A stretch of DNA of 64,000 nucleotides, from positions 4,892,501-4,956,500 of the forward strand of contig JAYKKT010000088.1 of the NCBI GenBank assembly GCA_036023115.1. The letters run 5' to 3'. Below are positions 41,070 through 52,348 of the stretch, piece after piece. Numbering within the stretch: the first letter of the stretch is position 1; each line of letters starts with the position of its first letter. Origin of the DNA: Brasenia schreberi (lineage: Eukaryota; Streptophyta; Magnoliopsida; Nymphaeales; Cabombaceae). Under the pieces are notes generated by a model that searched no databases, was not told where the DNA came from, and worked only from the letters and a program-made list of their open reading frames with translations. Both the position numbers and the translations under genes were made by a program.

Positions 41070-43660
41070 GTGGTTAGTGGTGGAATTTCATGATTGAAAC
41101 ATCACCTAGCAGGGACTAGGAAAGAAGTTGCTTCTTGAATTGGCAGAGTTAGGAAATTGCGAGAAGTCATTAAATGACAATGTCTACAGATGATTGAGAA
41201 AATACCTGAGAGAAGACAACAAAATGATGATTTAGAGATGTTTGAAGAAGAAGATGATATTGTTGGATTGAGTAATAGTATTCCTTACGATGGTAGGATA
41301 GGGGATGGTAGTAGTTCTCGACTACCAACTAGAAAAAAGATGGTTGTTGAAGATGTTGTAAGTGGAAGTGGTAGAAGAGGAAGGAATAGAGTAGTCATTT
41401 TTCCTTCCTAGCACTACACATGGTGCTCAACCTGAAATTCATGCTACTATGGCTTCAGAGCAATTGCATGAACAGGCAAACCTTGCAGTGGGCAGGTGGT
41501 TTTATGATGCATGCATTTCATAACAAACAGTTTTCATTTTCAAGCAATAATAGATACAATTGCTAACATTAGTTCAGGGTATAAGATGTCTTCTTATCAA
41601 AAATTAAGAAAAAAAACTATTAGATAAGATTGTTCTTGAAGTTCTGGTGTATTGTTCCACTTTGAGAGATTCATGGAAGGATATAGGATGTACTATTATG
41701 GCAGACGACGAATGAATAGACAAACGAGAAAGAACTTTATTAAACTTTCTTGTTTATTGTTCTAAAAGACATATTTTTTTAGATCTCTAGACATATTAGA
41801 GAAGAGGTATATTTACGGACATCTTAAGACAAGAGTTTGATAACGTGATAACCGAGGTTGGGCTAGAGAATGTAGTCTAATTAATTACAACTAATGCAAC
41901 TAATTATAAAGCAACTGAGAAGGAGTTAGCAGATACTTATGGGACTTTCTATTGGACACCATGTGCAACCCATCGTTTAGATCTCATCTTTGAGGATATT
42001 AGTAAAATGAATGAGATAAAGGCAACAAATGAGTGTTTCCAAGATATTACCAAATTTATCTACAACCATACTTTTGTATTATGTACAATGAGGAGATATA
42101 CAGATGGTACAGAGCTCTTTCGTACAACTGCAACTCAATTTGCAACTAATTTCTTATTTGTACATAGCATTTGAAATAAAAGCAAGCCTTCGAGAGAATG
42201 TTCTCTTCAGATGAGTGGCATTAATTTGCAGAGATGCTTCAAGATAGAAGAAATTGAAAGCTAAATGAGATTTTAGAGACAGTCTTTAGGAATACATTTT
42301 GGAACTCCTCTGTTATATTATTGAGGGTTACATGTTCTTTAGTGAAAATTTTGAGATTGGCTGACAACCAAGAGAAACCATCTATGGGCTATCTTTATGA
42401 AGCCATAGATAGGGCAAAAGAAGTCATTAAAAACAATTTCAATGAAAGAAAGAGGAATTATGTGCCCGCATGGAACATTATAGATAATAGATAGAACAAA
42501 CAATTGCATCAGCCTATTCATGTAACATCTTATTACCTAAATCCATCAATAAGGTATTTTGCAAGCTTTAAAAGAGACGGTGAGGTAAATTGAGGTATCA
42601 TTGATTGTATAAACAGATTGGTTCCTGATTAGAGTAGGACAGATGCTATACATCGAGAGATGAAGATCTATGATAATGCTCTTCACTTGATGGGCTTTCT
42701 TATATCCATTCGCAACCACACTAATATGTGCCTAAGTAGATTGTTTGTCTTAATATTTACGTTTCTTAAATCTTATATTTATTATGGATTAAGTTCTTGC
42801 TGTTTGTCTTTTTCTATCAAATGTTTGGTGGAATATGATTGCAAATGATTGCCCAAACCTTAGAGATTTTGCAATAAGAGTTATGAGCCAAGCCTATAGT
42901 GCAACGGATTGTGAAAGGAATTGGAGTGTCTTTGAATACATCCACACAAAAAAGCGCAAAAGGTTAGAACATAAGCGGCTCAATGACTTAGTTTTTATCC
43001 ATTGTAACATGTGACTCAGAGGTAATCTTGTATTAGTTACTACTTAAATATTCAATTCAATATTTTATTTTACTTAAATTGTTAATGTTATTTACTAATT
43101 ATTTTTCTTTCTTTCTTACAAGCAATTAAAAAAGTTAAATAGAGAAAAAAACCAATTTGATCCAATAAGTTATAATTTTGATATGTTAGAGGAGTGGATT
43201 ATGGAAGATAACGAAGAAAATGCACTCCTAACCGAAGAAGACATTACATGGACTAATTTGGAAGGAGCGCAACAACAATATCATAAGGGGATGATGATAT
43301 TTTGATTTTGCAGCAGAAGGTGACGAGGATTTTCACAAATGAGAAGATAAAGATTATTAAATTGATGATCTTGATTACAATGTGTAAATGTATTTTTTCA
43401 ATTACGAAAGTTGTATTTTTTTCTAAGGATATCATGTAATGATTCAAAATATGTAATTTCTTTTTCAATTAGTGAATGGTGAATGGTGAATGATGAATAT
43501 GTACTAAATTTTTGCATTATATAAATTCTTTGCAATTATCATACTTTTTCCTATTTTTTTGGACTTTTACCAATTTTTTAGTATTAAATTATGATACGGG
43601 GTGATACGATATATAGACCAAAACAATACATGATACGATACGCATCGAACAACACTGGTA
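41070..43660 (+). mobile_element. hAT DNA transposon remnant (BED/DUF659 type)
   Basis: Decayed transposase on the plus strand, with conserved blocks recoverable across frames: a BED-like end (LAGTRKEV, about 41110), ERRQQNDDLEMFEEEDDI (41190-41411), a DUF659-like core (STLRDSWKDIGCTIMAD, about 41655; WTPCATHRLDL, about 41955), and the C-terminal dimerisation block (SATDCERNWSVFEYIHTKKR, about 42900-43000, with CERNWS). Many stops break it. The right end near 43655 reads CGCATCGAACAACACTG, a hAT-type terminal repeat (CAGTGTTG inverted). The left terminal repeat was not found. Confidence 0.7.
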
Positions 43661-44029
43661 TGTATGTATGTATATATGTATGTTTATTCATGTTTTATAT
43701 ATACATATAAAACATTTTTATATATAATGAACTTGACTAAGCCTACAAACGGTAAGTGCTACATTAACTTGGAAATATGATTTCATAAAAATGTTGGAAA
43801 CTTTTAATATTGGCTCTAGCACTTTTCCTAGAGCACACTATATAATTTCCTACACATAATGGCTCCCCCTAGGATATTTTCCTGAACTTCATCCATTTAA
43901 TAAAAAACTAGATATAGCTTAGTGCATAAACACAAGAACATGCAGAATAAGAGAAGAAACAATTTTCTCCCACTCTTGTATGAAGATCATGTATAGAAGT
44001 TTCAACTCTTCACATTCATTTTGGCGCTC

Positions 44030-45110
44030 CATCTCTTATTCTCTATAAAGTTCATATAACACATCTTGAACCTTTGCAATGTTTTCAGAAGCACCATGTT
44101 CTGAATATATTTGATGGGAGGAGAAATAATTGATTCCCATCTTACCTCTTGGATCTAAAATGGAAGCAATCACAATTACCAGATTACAATAACCCCAATA
44201 TTCAAATTTGTCTTTCATCCTTTGCTTCATGAAACAAACAAAATCATCAGTCTGTCCTCACTTTGATTGACATAAGTCACACTCTCATGAACATTTTCAA
44301 TTACGTGCTGGATTTCTGAGAGGCCATCTTGCACCATAAGATTTAGGATATGTGTACAATACCGAACATGGAACATTTTCCTATATAGTAACTTTGTGCT
44401 TCTCAAGAAGTTGTCACTTAAAATTCTGATGCAGCATCATTGTTTAATGCATTGTCTACTGAAAGCATGTACAGTTTGTTTCTTATTGCCTATTCTTTCA
44501 AACACTTATAAATGCTATCTGCTATTTCTAACCCACGGTGAGGTTGAGGAATGTGAACAAAATTCAAAATGCGCTTTTGCAATTTCCAATATAAATCAAC
44601 AAGATGTCCTACGAGAACCACATATCCTATCTTCTGATTACTTGACCTCCACAAATCTGTCATCAAGCTAATCTTATTTAAACTCCTCAATTGTGCCTTC
44701 TTCTTTTTCTCATTCTCATATATCTCACAATCTTTTTGAATTGTGGTTCGAGAGACCTTCTCTAATTCAATCATTCCCCACTTCTACATAAAATTAAACG
44801 CTTCCTCCTCAAGAATTGTAAAAGGATGCTCATACATCATCATCCAATGTATGATTTCCTCTCTCATCTTCATCATATCAAATTTACCATCTGTGAGTGC
44901 AGGGCCTAAATTAGCACATGAACTGTCTGAAGGAAACTTCATCTACTTTTGTTGTATATGATGTAATTTTCGTTGCATACAACTGTCTAGGTGTCGTTTA
45001 AGATGACTTGTACTCCAAGAGTGGGAATAAATCATAACCGGGTTCGTGGTCTCTAAATCTTGGGAAGACTTCTTTGAAGTTCAATGCAGTACTCAACATC
45101 TCATATGTTG
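44030..45110 (-). mobile_element. hAT DNA transposon remnant (ricesleeper type)
   Basis: The minus-strand pieces read VSRTTIQKDCEIYENEKKKK, NKISLMTDLWRSSNQKIGYV and LQKRILNFVHIPQPHRG (44774-44490), then, after an internal deletion, MKDKFEYWGYCNLVIVIASI with LDPRGKM (44230-44036). These are consecutive blocks of ricesleeper-like hAT transposases. About 250 residues between them are missing. Stops and deletions make it inactive. Confidence 0.7.
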
Positions 45111-46552
45111 AGTACAACGCTAAATGTATCATACATAGTATAAGATATGGGAACGTAGGCCAGCTGCAGTTTGTTGATACTTACGACATTGCTTCATACT
45201 GATTTTACTCGTGGCTTCCATACATTTGATTCAAGCTTCATATCTCATGTCCATTCCAGTGTTTGGCAAACCTCGAAGGACAACTGCATGATGATATTTG
45301 CAAGAAATGGAAAGGAAGAAATACAGAAAAAAACAAATGACAACTTGAACTTGACTCTGTTATCCTTCAACCTAAATAAGAAAACACAGGAATGTTGCTG
45401 GACACCAGCATGATAGAAGCATTCATTGATTTTGCAAGTATTACAACAAAAAACCACGTAATGTGAAGTTATGCAAGTCTACATATAGTTACTATGTAAA
45501 GGTAAAACACATCAAATGTTAAAAAGCCGATACGGGCCATTGTATGATACGAAACGTATTGTAGAGAGCCTATATTGGACCGTATCATGCAGTTTGTATC
45601 GTACAATACAGGCGATACAAGTCCGGCACATGAGCCGAACCTATTTTTCACAAACTTTGGCCTTTTAAGGCCTTTTCCTCTTCATTTCTCCATAAACTCT
45701 ATAGGCATTGGTAGACACAATTAAAATATAAACACAACAAGATCTTAACAAGAATAAATTGAAGGTGTGAACATTATTCTAATTGAAACCCTAATTTTAA
45801 TAACCATGAAGTTGTGATCCTGATTCCAATTCGCTCAAAAGTAAAAAGAACAATTAAAGGAAAACACTTTGGTTGAACTATTCCCTAACATGACCAAGTA
45901 ATGAAATTGCTTGGTGAAGACATAACACAAGCAATGGGAAACATTTTGGCGAATGCATAATCCAATATCTTCAAGTTTGTTGAATAGTCGACGCTTATTA
46001 ATTATTTACAGTGGGTGCACTAATGATCCTCTTTTTCAATACTAAGAGAGAGAGAGAGAGAGAGTACCTCAATCGCCGATGATTCGATACAGAGGTGAAG
46101 TCCCTTTCCAAGGGATAGAGAGAGAGATTAGAGAGCAGAAGTTAGGGTCAGATCCGGACCCTAATTCGACTCAGAAAAAGTCGACCGAAAAGAGGTCCAC
46201 AACGGGTCGCAATCTTGGAGACAACCAGGAAATTTAAGTCTGTGTCAAGGTTTATAAGGGCGATATACCCAAGGACCCGTATAAAGGGCCCCTGACCGAA
46301 CAGAAACCCACATTTTTGCTGGTTTCTGTGGTTTTTTCATAGCACCTCAAGCCATCTTTCAGTGGTTCTCCCCCTCTTTGGTGTTCAAGGCTCCCAAAAA
46401 AGTGCTCTACGGTATCCGTACAAGCCTCCTAACTCATATTGTGGTATATTTTGAGTGTTTTTCTAAATTTTTTTCTTTGTATTTGTTGTTTTTTGGTGTT
46501 ATTTTCATTTTTCTTTTTTTGAATGACAAAATATTAAGTTATGAAGTGTGTG
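45111..46552. other. Spacer with GTATCG-rich patch and a possible old LTR
   Basis: 45520-45620 is dense in GTATCG/CGATAC motifs like the subterminal parts of the hAT remnants at 43600, 48726 and 55640. 45690-46360, read on the minus strand, has a promoter-like CAAGGTTTATAAGGGCG and a (CT)n leader, the look of an LTR, but no partner LTR, primer site or ends were found. No gene is seen. Confidence 0.35.
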
Positions 46553-46699
46553 GATATGATTTTTATTCATTCCGCCCATGTAAGGGATCACCCTTGTATT
46601 GCCGGTCCCAAGCCCGAATAAAAGAGGAGGGTTGTGTTAGGCTTTCGACAGCCAATGTAAAACTTTGTCGGATTTTTATAACATAGATTACAAAAATTA

Positions 46700-47010
46700 T
46701 GAGCATTGTTTTGGGGCGTCCCCGTCTAACGATGCGTTGTAGAGCCCGACTACAGTGATAAGCAAACAAGCGCAAGCTTTGGGGCGTCCCCGTCTAGCGA
46801 CGCATTGTAGAGCCCGAATATAGTGATAAGCAAACAAGCACCACTACATTTTCGCCCGAATGTAGTGAATCAATTGCAGATAGGGTTCCCACATCATGGA
46901 CGGGTATGGGTAAAGAAGTTAGTCCCGCTACATTGCCGCCTGAATGTAGTGAATAATTTTCAGAGAAGGTCTCCGCATTTTGACTATGGACGGATGCGGA
47001 GGTAAGGAAG
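46700..47010 (+). repeat. Tandem repeats in the RTE leader
   Basis: Two units of about 68 bp (GGGGCGTCCCCGTCTAACGA and GGGGCGTCCCCGTCTAGCGA, each ending GTGATAAGCAAACAAGC) are followed by two diverged units of about 75 bp (CGCCCGAATGTAGTGAAT / CGCCTGAATGTAGTGAAT, each with TGGACGG and GGTAA[A/G]GAAGTT). They lie between the conserved leader start and the endonuclease ORF, and are candidates for the LINE's promoter. Confidence 0.75.
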
Positions 47011-47091
47011 TTGGTCCTAAATAATAAGCTACATTTGATCTCCTTATAGTCAATGCAATCTTAGAATATCGGAACATTATTCGGTAAGCTA

Positions 47092-47418
47092 ATGGAGGTG
47101 GTAAATACTATGACTCGGAGAAAGATTCATATTCTATGTTTACAAGATACAAAATGGGTTGGAGAAAAAGCAAAGGAGATAGAAGATAAAGGTTTTAAAT
47201 TATGGTACTCAAGTAAAGAAAAGGCTCGAAACCGAGTTTGTATTATGATAAATAAAGATTTAAAGGATAGTGTAGTAGACATACAACGATATGGTGACCG
47301 AATCATGACGTTGAAATTAGTGTTAGGAGCAGAGATTTTGAATATAGTTTGTGATTACGCACCCCAAGTAGTACTAGAAGATAGTATAAAAACAACTTTT
47401 TGGGAAGAGATAAGGTGA
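47092..47418 (+). pseudogene. RTE endonuclease N-terminal fragment
   Basis: A 108-codon frame. TRRKIHILCLQDTKWVGEKA carries the conserved endonuclease QETKW-like motif (here QDTKW), RNRVCIMINKDLKDSVVDI is the next conserved strand, and LNIVCDYAPQV corresponds to the VxxYAPQ block. It ends where the 226-bp internal duplication and the nested insert break the ORF. The continuation (GGDLNGHVG) is at about 50585 after the insert. Confidence 0.8.
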
Positions 47419-47642
47419 TTCAGAAAATTCCACAAAAGGAGATGATTTGTTTAGGAGGAGACTTAAATGGACATGTCGGTAAAGAGGCATTAGGATATAG
47501 GTATTCATGGAAACTTTGGTTTTGGGGATATAAATGAGGAAGGTAGTGTTAGGAGCAGAGATTTTGAATATAGTTTGTGATTACGCACCCCAAGTAGTAC
47601 TAGAAGATAGTATAAAAACAACTTTTTGGGAAGAGATAAGGT

Positions 47643-47834
47643 ACAACAACAACAAACAACAACTAAGCCTTTTCCCATACTAGACGGGGTCGGCTCTATG
47701 TCCATAATTTTTGTAATCCATGTTATAAAAATCCGACGAAGTTTTACGCTACTGTCGAAAGCCTAACACAACCCTCCTTCTTTATCCAGGTTTGGGACCG
47801 GCAATGCAAGGGATCACCCTTGCATGGGCGGAGT
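47643..47834 (-). mobile_element. Short RTE-derived element (leader fused to 3' tail)
   Basis: The minus strand begins CGCCCATGCAAGGGTGATCC, CGGTCCCAAACC and GGAGGGTTGTGTTAGGCTTT, which is the leader of the LINE at 46570-46690. It then jumps at about 47705 to the LINE's 3' end (GAGCCGACCCCGTCTAGTAT, AAGGCTTAGTTGTTG). About 190 bp in all, with no coding capacity. Confidence 0.8.
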
Positions 47835-48725
47835 TGCTCTGCATCATTTGTTCTCCATCGTTTTACACTTGGAAGTTTTACATGGTAGTCACTACTGACC
47901 TGTCACCTTGAGTGCTTCATATCAGCCCTTCTCTGCCAACCATAGGTATTCTACCCTTTTATCTCATTTCTCTCCATTCCCTCAAACCAGCTTTTTGTCT
48001 TCTCCTAGCTTCTTGCCCATATTTCCTTTCCATTAAGCCTTCCTCTTCATATTATTATAAATAGATATCCCTTTGTCATCTAAGCTCGCATCTTTTGTTG
48101 GATTTAAGCCTATTATTATATACCTCATTTCCCTCTTTGCACCAGATCAACCTAGTTTTGAATACGAGAAGTGTGACATAACTCAGCCTAAGCTACTGAG
48201 CGAAAACTTTGAAGAGTTACCAACCTATAAAGCCCATGGCTTGCTGAGCTGGTTCCACATCTAATAAGGCTCCCCATTCTATCCAACTTGCACAAATTTC
48301 GTGGTTCACGCCTCCATCAACCTGTCCATTTTCTCAACCACAAATCCTAACTGCTAAGTATTTAAAGAATATCTTTTTCCCACCTAAATAATGTCTCCCA
48401 CTCCACCATGTCCCAATCATTCTGAACGTAAATTTATATGCTTTGTCTTTGTTTACAGTTTCATAAATATAAGTCCAAAACCTTTACTTTTAGAACTCTC
48501 TTTGAAAGCTCAAGTTTCCTATTGACTTTTTCCCTCATCTTATCTACCAAAACCGAGAATGTTTGAAAATAACATGTTCCACGACAACACATCCTGAGCA
48601 TGTTTTGTTGGTTTATAGATGACTTAAGATGGCCATGGCAGTGGTCATTGGCGTATCAATATTGATACCAAATTAATCATTTACCAAAACCACAACTCTA
48701 TGGCCCTAATAAACTTAGTTGCTAG

Positions 48726-48970
48726 CAATGTTGTAATTAGCATATTTGTGCCCATATCGTATACGGCATCGATATGCGATAATTGTACTCTATCATGCAA
48801 TAGAGTACAATATGATACATTAAAAACTCGTACCTGAATATGATATAGACCAATATCGTATAGGATGCGATTAATGTTTATTATGATACATATACCTGAA
48901 TTGTATCAGTTCATGTACCGATACACTCGTATCACGTATTGTATCGTACGGTACAATATTTATAACATTG
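48726..48970. mobile_element. hAT-type MITE with perfect 8-bp target duplication
   Basis: Its terminal inverted repeats CAATGTTGTAATTA and CAATGTTATAAATA (reverse complement of the right end) match at 12 of 14 positions. The target duplication GTTGCTAG is at 48718-48725 and 48971-48978. At 245 bp it has no coding frame and is rich in GTATCG/CGATAC motifs shared with the hAT ends at 43600-43655, 49275 and 55640-55712. Confidence 0.85.
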
Positions 48971-49274
48971 GTTGCTAGCGTCATAGCAAATCGATGAGAG
49001 AAAACATAGCCCCAACCACACATCTTGCATATTTCGGGGCTACTATGAATTCCAAAAACTTTTAGCATGTAACATTTGATGAACATTAGCTAGCATTAAG
49101 AGATTATGCCAATTATCCAATAAAACTTGTTGAATCTTTTAGATTTATCAACGTAATTGCATAATTCCCCTTAAGAAAGTAGATATATATAATAGGATAG
49201 GTCATAGCAGTCGAAAAGAAGAATTTGTTGTTAGATGTTTTTTGCCTAAAATCTATGCAGGGACCATATAAAAC

Positions 49275-50538
49275 CAATGTTTTAAAAAGCGTATCGGAGT
49301 CCTATCGCACTGGGCTCCGATACAGGATAAATAATATTGTACGATACAACAACAACAACAACAACAACAACAACTAAGCCTTTTCCCATACTAGAAAATA
49401 ATATTGTACGATACGGTACAATTTTTATTTTTTAATTGATGATTTAAAAAAACTATTAATAAATCTAATTATAAAAAAATGAAATTAGCGAATATAAGAT
49501 ATTTAATTCTAACACAATCAACATTGAATAAACTTCAATCCAAAAGCTTGATTTGAGTCATCAATCTTAAGAAAATTAGAAATGATCAATAAGAGAATGA
49601 ATTTGTAACCAACTGTCATCATTACTAATTAGATACAAAGTTGTGAACTACGAACTACATAAAATTAAACTACTAAATGAAAGTCTCAAACCATAAATTC
49701 TAATAGAACTATCATCCACCCAAATATGAAATTACAACAATTATTCATTGACTTGTTACACAAAAACATATATCATAATCAACAAAAGCATTATAATCAT
49801 TATAGTCAGGCTCCCCCAGCATCATCTTCATTGTCACCACTATCATCATCTCCGTTTGCAATTAGATCCTCCAACCGTCGTCCAATTTTCATTCTCTAAA
49901 TTGATAGGAGGTTCACCTCATCTTCGACCAAATCATCAAAAATATAATATTGTCATAACTCAACAAGTCATATAATACCTTCCTTGCCTTTTTTCCATCT
50001 CTCGCATTTGTCTAAAAGAAAAACAAAAGAATGAATACAATTGTAAGATAACATTATATTTTTTTATTAATCATTATTAATAAAAACTTAAGAAGAAGAA
50101 CCACAGAGCAATAGAAATATTTTTAAATACTTAAATGAAGTTATTTGTGTCTTAACTTTATATTGTATGTGATATACTTCAAATCATGAAAACGAGTTTC
50201 GCTTAATATACGTTGAGCAAACCTCGACAAGTTTGGTGCATCTACATCAAAGTGAGCCCACCATTCATCTAAAATAATTGATAACTTATCAAATATCAAT
50301 AAAAACAAATCATATCTAACCACATTAGAGAGCAAAGTTGTATCGCAATTGGCCTTCCAAAGTCTCAACATTATGTATATACTTCTGAACTTTAAAGAAA
50401 TATTGCACCAAACAGATAAATCTTGCATAAGATCAATTGCATCTAATATCCTCTTTTTAACTTCGTTTTCTACAAAGTTAGAAGAAAATCTAATAAAGGG
50501 GTTGAAAAAATAAGCTGTCGCATGCAAATCATGATGCA
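49275..50538 (-). pseudogene. hAT transposase 3' exons and terminal repeat
   Basis: The minus-strand frame at 50538-50141 reads HHDLHATAYFFNPFIRFS, FVENEVKKRILDAIDLMQDL and DEWWAHFDVDAPNLSRFAQR, the hAT C-terminal dimerisation region. The CERNWS block expected next is absent. An acidic tail-like segment is readable near 49960-49800, and a terminal repeat CAATGTTTTAAAAAGCG starts at 49275. The 5' two-thirds of the gene is missing, cut at the insert boundary. Confidence 0.7.
49348..49395 (-). mobile_element. 48-bp RTE insertion (tail only) with 19-bp target duplication
   Basis: It contains only CTAGTATGGGAAAAGGCTTA followed by (GTT)n on the minus strand. It is flanked by AAATAATATTGTACGATAC at 49329-49347 and 49396-49414. 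It interrupts the GTATCG-rich subterminal part of the hAT remnant. Confidence 0.9.
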
Positions 50539-51388
50539 TTGGGAAGAGATAAGGTGATTCAGAAAATTCCACAAAAGGAGATGATTTGTTTAGGAGGAGA
50601 CTTAAATGGACATGTCGGTAAAGAGGCATTAGGATATAGGTATTCATGGAAACTTTGGTTTTGGGGATATAAATGAGGAAGGTAGGGAGATTTTAAATTT
50701 TGCTATGGCATTTGATCTCTTTATAGTCAATGCAATCTTCAAAAAACGAGATGAACATTTAATTACTTATAAGAGTGGCTTATCACAAACACAAATTGAT
50801 TACTTTATTTGTAGAAAAAAAGATAGAGCGTGTTGTAAAGATTGCAAGGTAATTCCAGGAGAAAGCTTAACTACCCAACATCGACTTTTAATTATGGATT
50901 TACAAATAAAAAAAAATAGACAAATAAGAAAAGAGTGCATTGAGCTATTCAGACTAAATGGTGGAACCTCAAAAGCGAGAAAGAAGATATATTTAAATAG
51001 AAAGTCCTTCAATGAGATGTTTGGAATTATGTTGGTACACCCTGTGATATGTGGAACAATATGGCTATACATATTAGGAAAGTGGCGAAAGATGTGTTAG
51101 GTGTATCTAAGGGAGGTGTACCGGTACAAAAAGAAGCTTGGTGGTGGAGTGAAGTAGTGCAAAATAAAATCAAGGCAATGAGGGCATGTTACAAATTACA
51201 TTATGCTAAGAGAACTAGTGAAACTTTAGAGACTTATAAGAAAGCAAAGAAAGAAGCGAAAAAGGCCGTCAGTGAAGCAAAAGCTAAAATTTAGGAGGAT
51301 TTATATAAAAAACCTAACTCAAAAGAGGATGAAAGAGATATTTTTAGGATAGGTAGGGCTAGAGATAAGAAAACTAAAGATCTTAATT

Positions 51389-52348
51389 ATGTTAAAGGAC
51401 AAGGATGAAAAAATTCTAGTGGCAAATGATGATATAAGAAATAGATGGAAAAACTATTTTTATAAGCTTTTTAATGAAAATAAAGATGTTAGTATTAGCT
51501 TAGGAGAGTTAGACAAATCAAAAAAGTATATAAACCACAATTTCTACCGACGTATTCAAAAGAATGAAGTCAAAGACGCTCTTAAACATATGAAGTGTGG
51601 TAAATCGGTAGGACCGGACAATATTCCTATAGAAGTTTGGAAAATACTAGGAGAAATAGGAATCACTTGGCTCACAAGACTATTTAATGAAATATGGAAA
51701 AACCAAAAGATGCCCCATGAATGGAGAGCAAGTACACTTATACCCATATATAAGAACAAGGGAGACATTCAAAATTGTGCGAATTATCGAGGTATCAAGT
51801 TAATGAGTCGTACTATGAAATTATGGGAATGAATTATCGAACGTAAGTTAAGACAAGTATCAAGTACAACAGAGAACCAATTTGGATTCATGTCAGGCAG
51901 ATTTACAGTTGAAGCGATTCACCTTTTGAGACGTCTTATGAAACATTTTAGAGCAAAAAAGAAAGACCTTCACATGATATTTATTGATTTAGAAAAAGCT
52001 TATGGTAGGATACCGAGGGAGGTTCTTTGGAGAACTTTGAAAAAAAGAGGCATCCCATTGGCATACATTAACCTTATAAGAGACATGTACGATGGTGCAA
52101 AAACATGTGTGAGGACTCATGAAGGAATGCCAGACTTATTTGAAGTTAATATTGGGTTATATCATGGATCAACTTTAAGTCCATACTTATTTATAATTGT
52201 GATTGATGAGTTACCAAAACATATTCAAGATGAAGTACTTTGGTGTATGTTATTTGCAGATGGCATTGTGTTAGCGGAGGAGTCTAAGGAAAATGTTAAT
52301 AGAAAATTGGAACTATGGAGAGAAACATTAGAAAGCAAAGGCCTTTGA
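51389..52348 (+). pseudogene. RTE reverse transcriptase region
   Basis: Two frames (51389-51832 and 51890-52348), separated by an in-frame stop near 51830, cover the RT palm. KSVGPDNIPIEVWK, WRASTLIPIYKNKGD and YRGIKLMS are RT blocks 1-3, MIFIDLEKAYGRIP holds the first catalytic Asp, GLYHGSTLSPYLF corresponds to the usual GLHQGSxLSPYLF (HQ changed to YH region), and MLFADGIVLAEES is the FADD box with the second Asp replaced by Gly. Loss of that residue should abolish activity. Confidence 0.85.

Larger units (their letters stand above)
47643..50538 (-). mobile_element. 2.9-kb chimeric insert with RTE tail and 17-bp target duplications
   Basis: Flanked by TTGGGAAGAGATAAGGT at 47626-47642 and 50539-50555. 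Read on the minus strand it starts abruptly inside a hAT transposase C-terminal exon (50538), runs past that element's terminal repeat (about 49275), through unrelated sequence containing a hAT MITE, and ends with a short RTE-derived element (47834-47643) whose (TTG)n tail abuts the duplication. That is the layout of a 5'-truncated LINE-type insertion of a read-through transcript. Two separate events or template switching cannot be excluded. Confidence 0.6.

Noticed and set aside
50141..50647. One continuous 168-codon frame suggesting a single gene
   Set aside because: Its first ~36 codons are antisense LINE sequence (50647-50539) and the rest is the hAT C-terminal exon. The frame runs across the insert boundary by chance.
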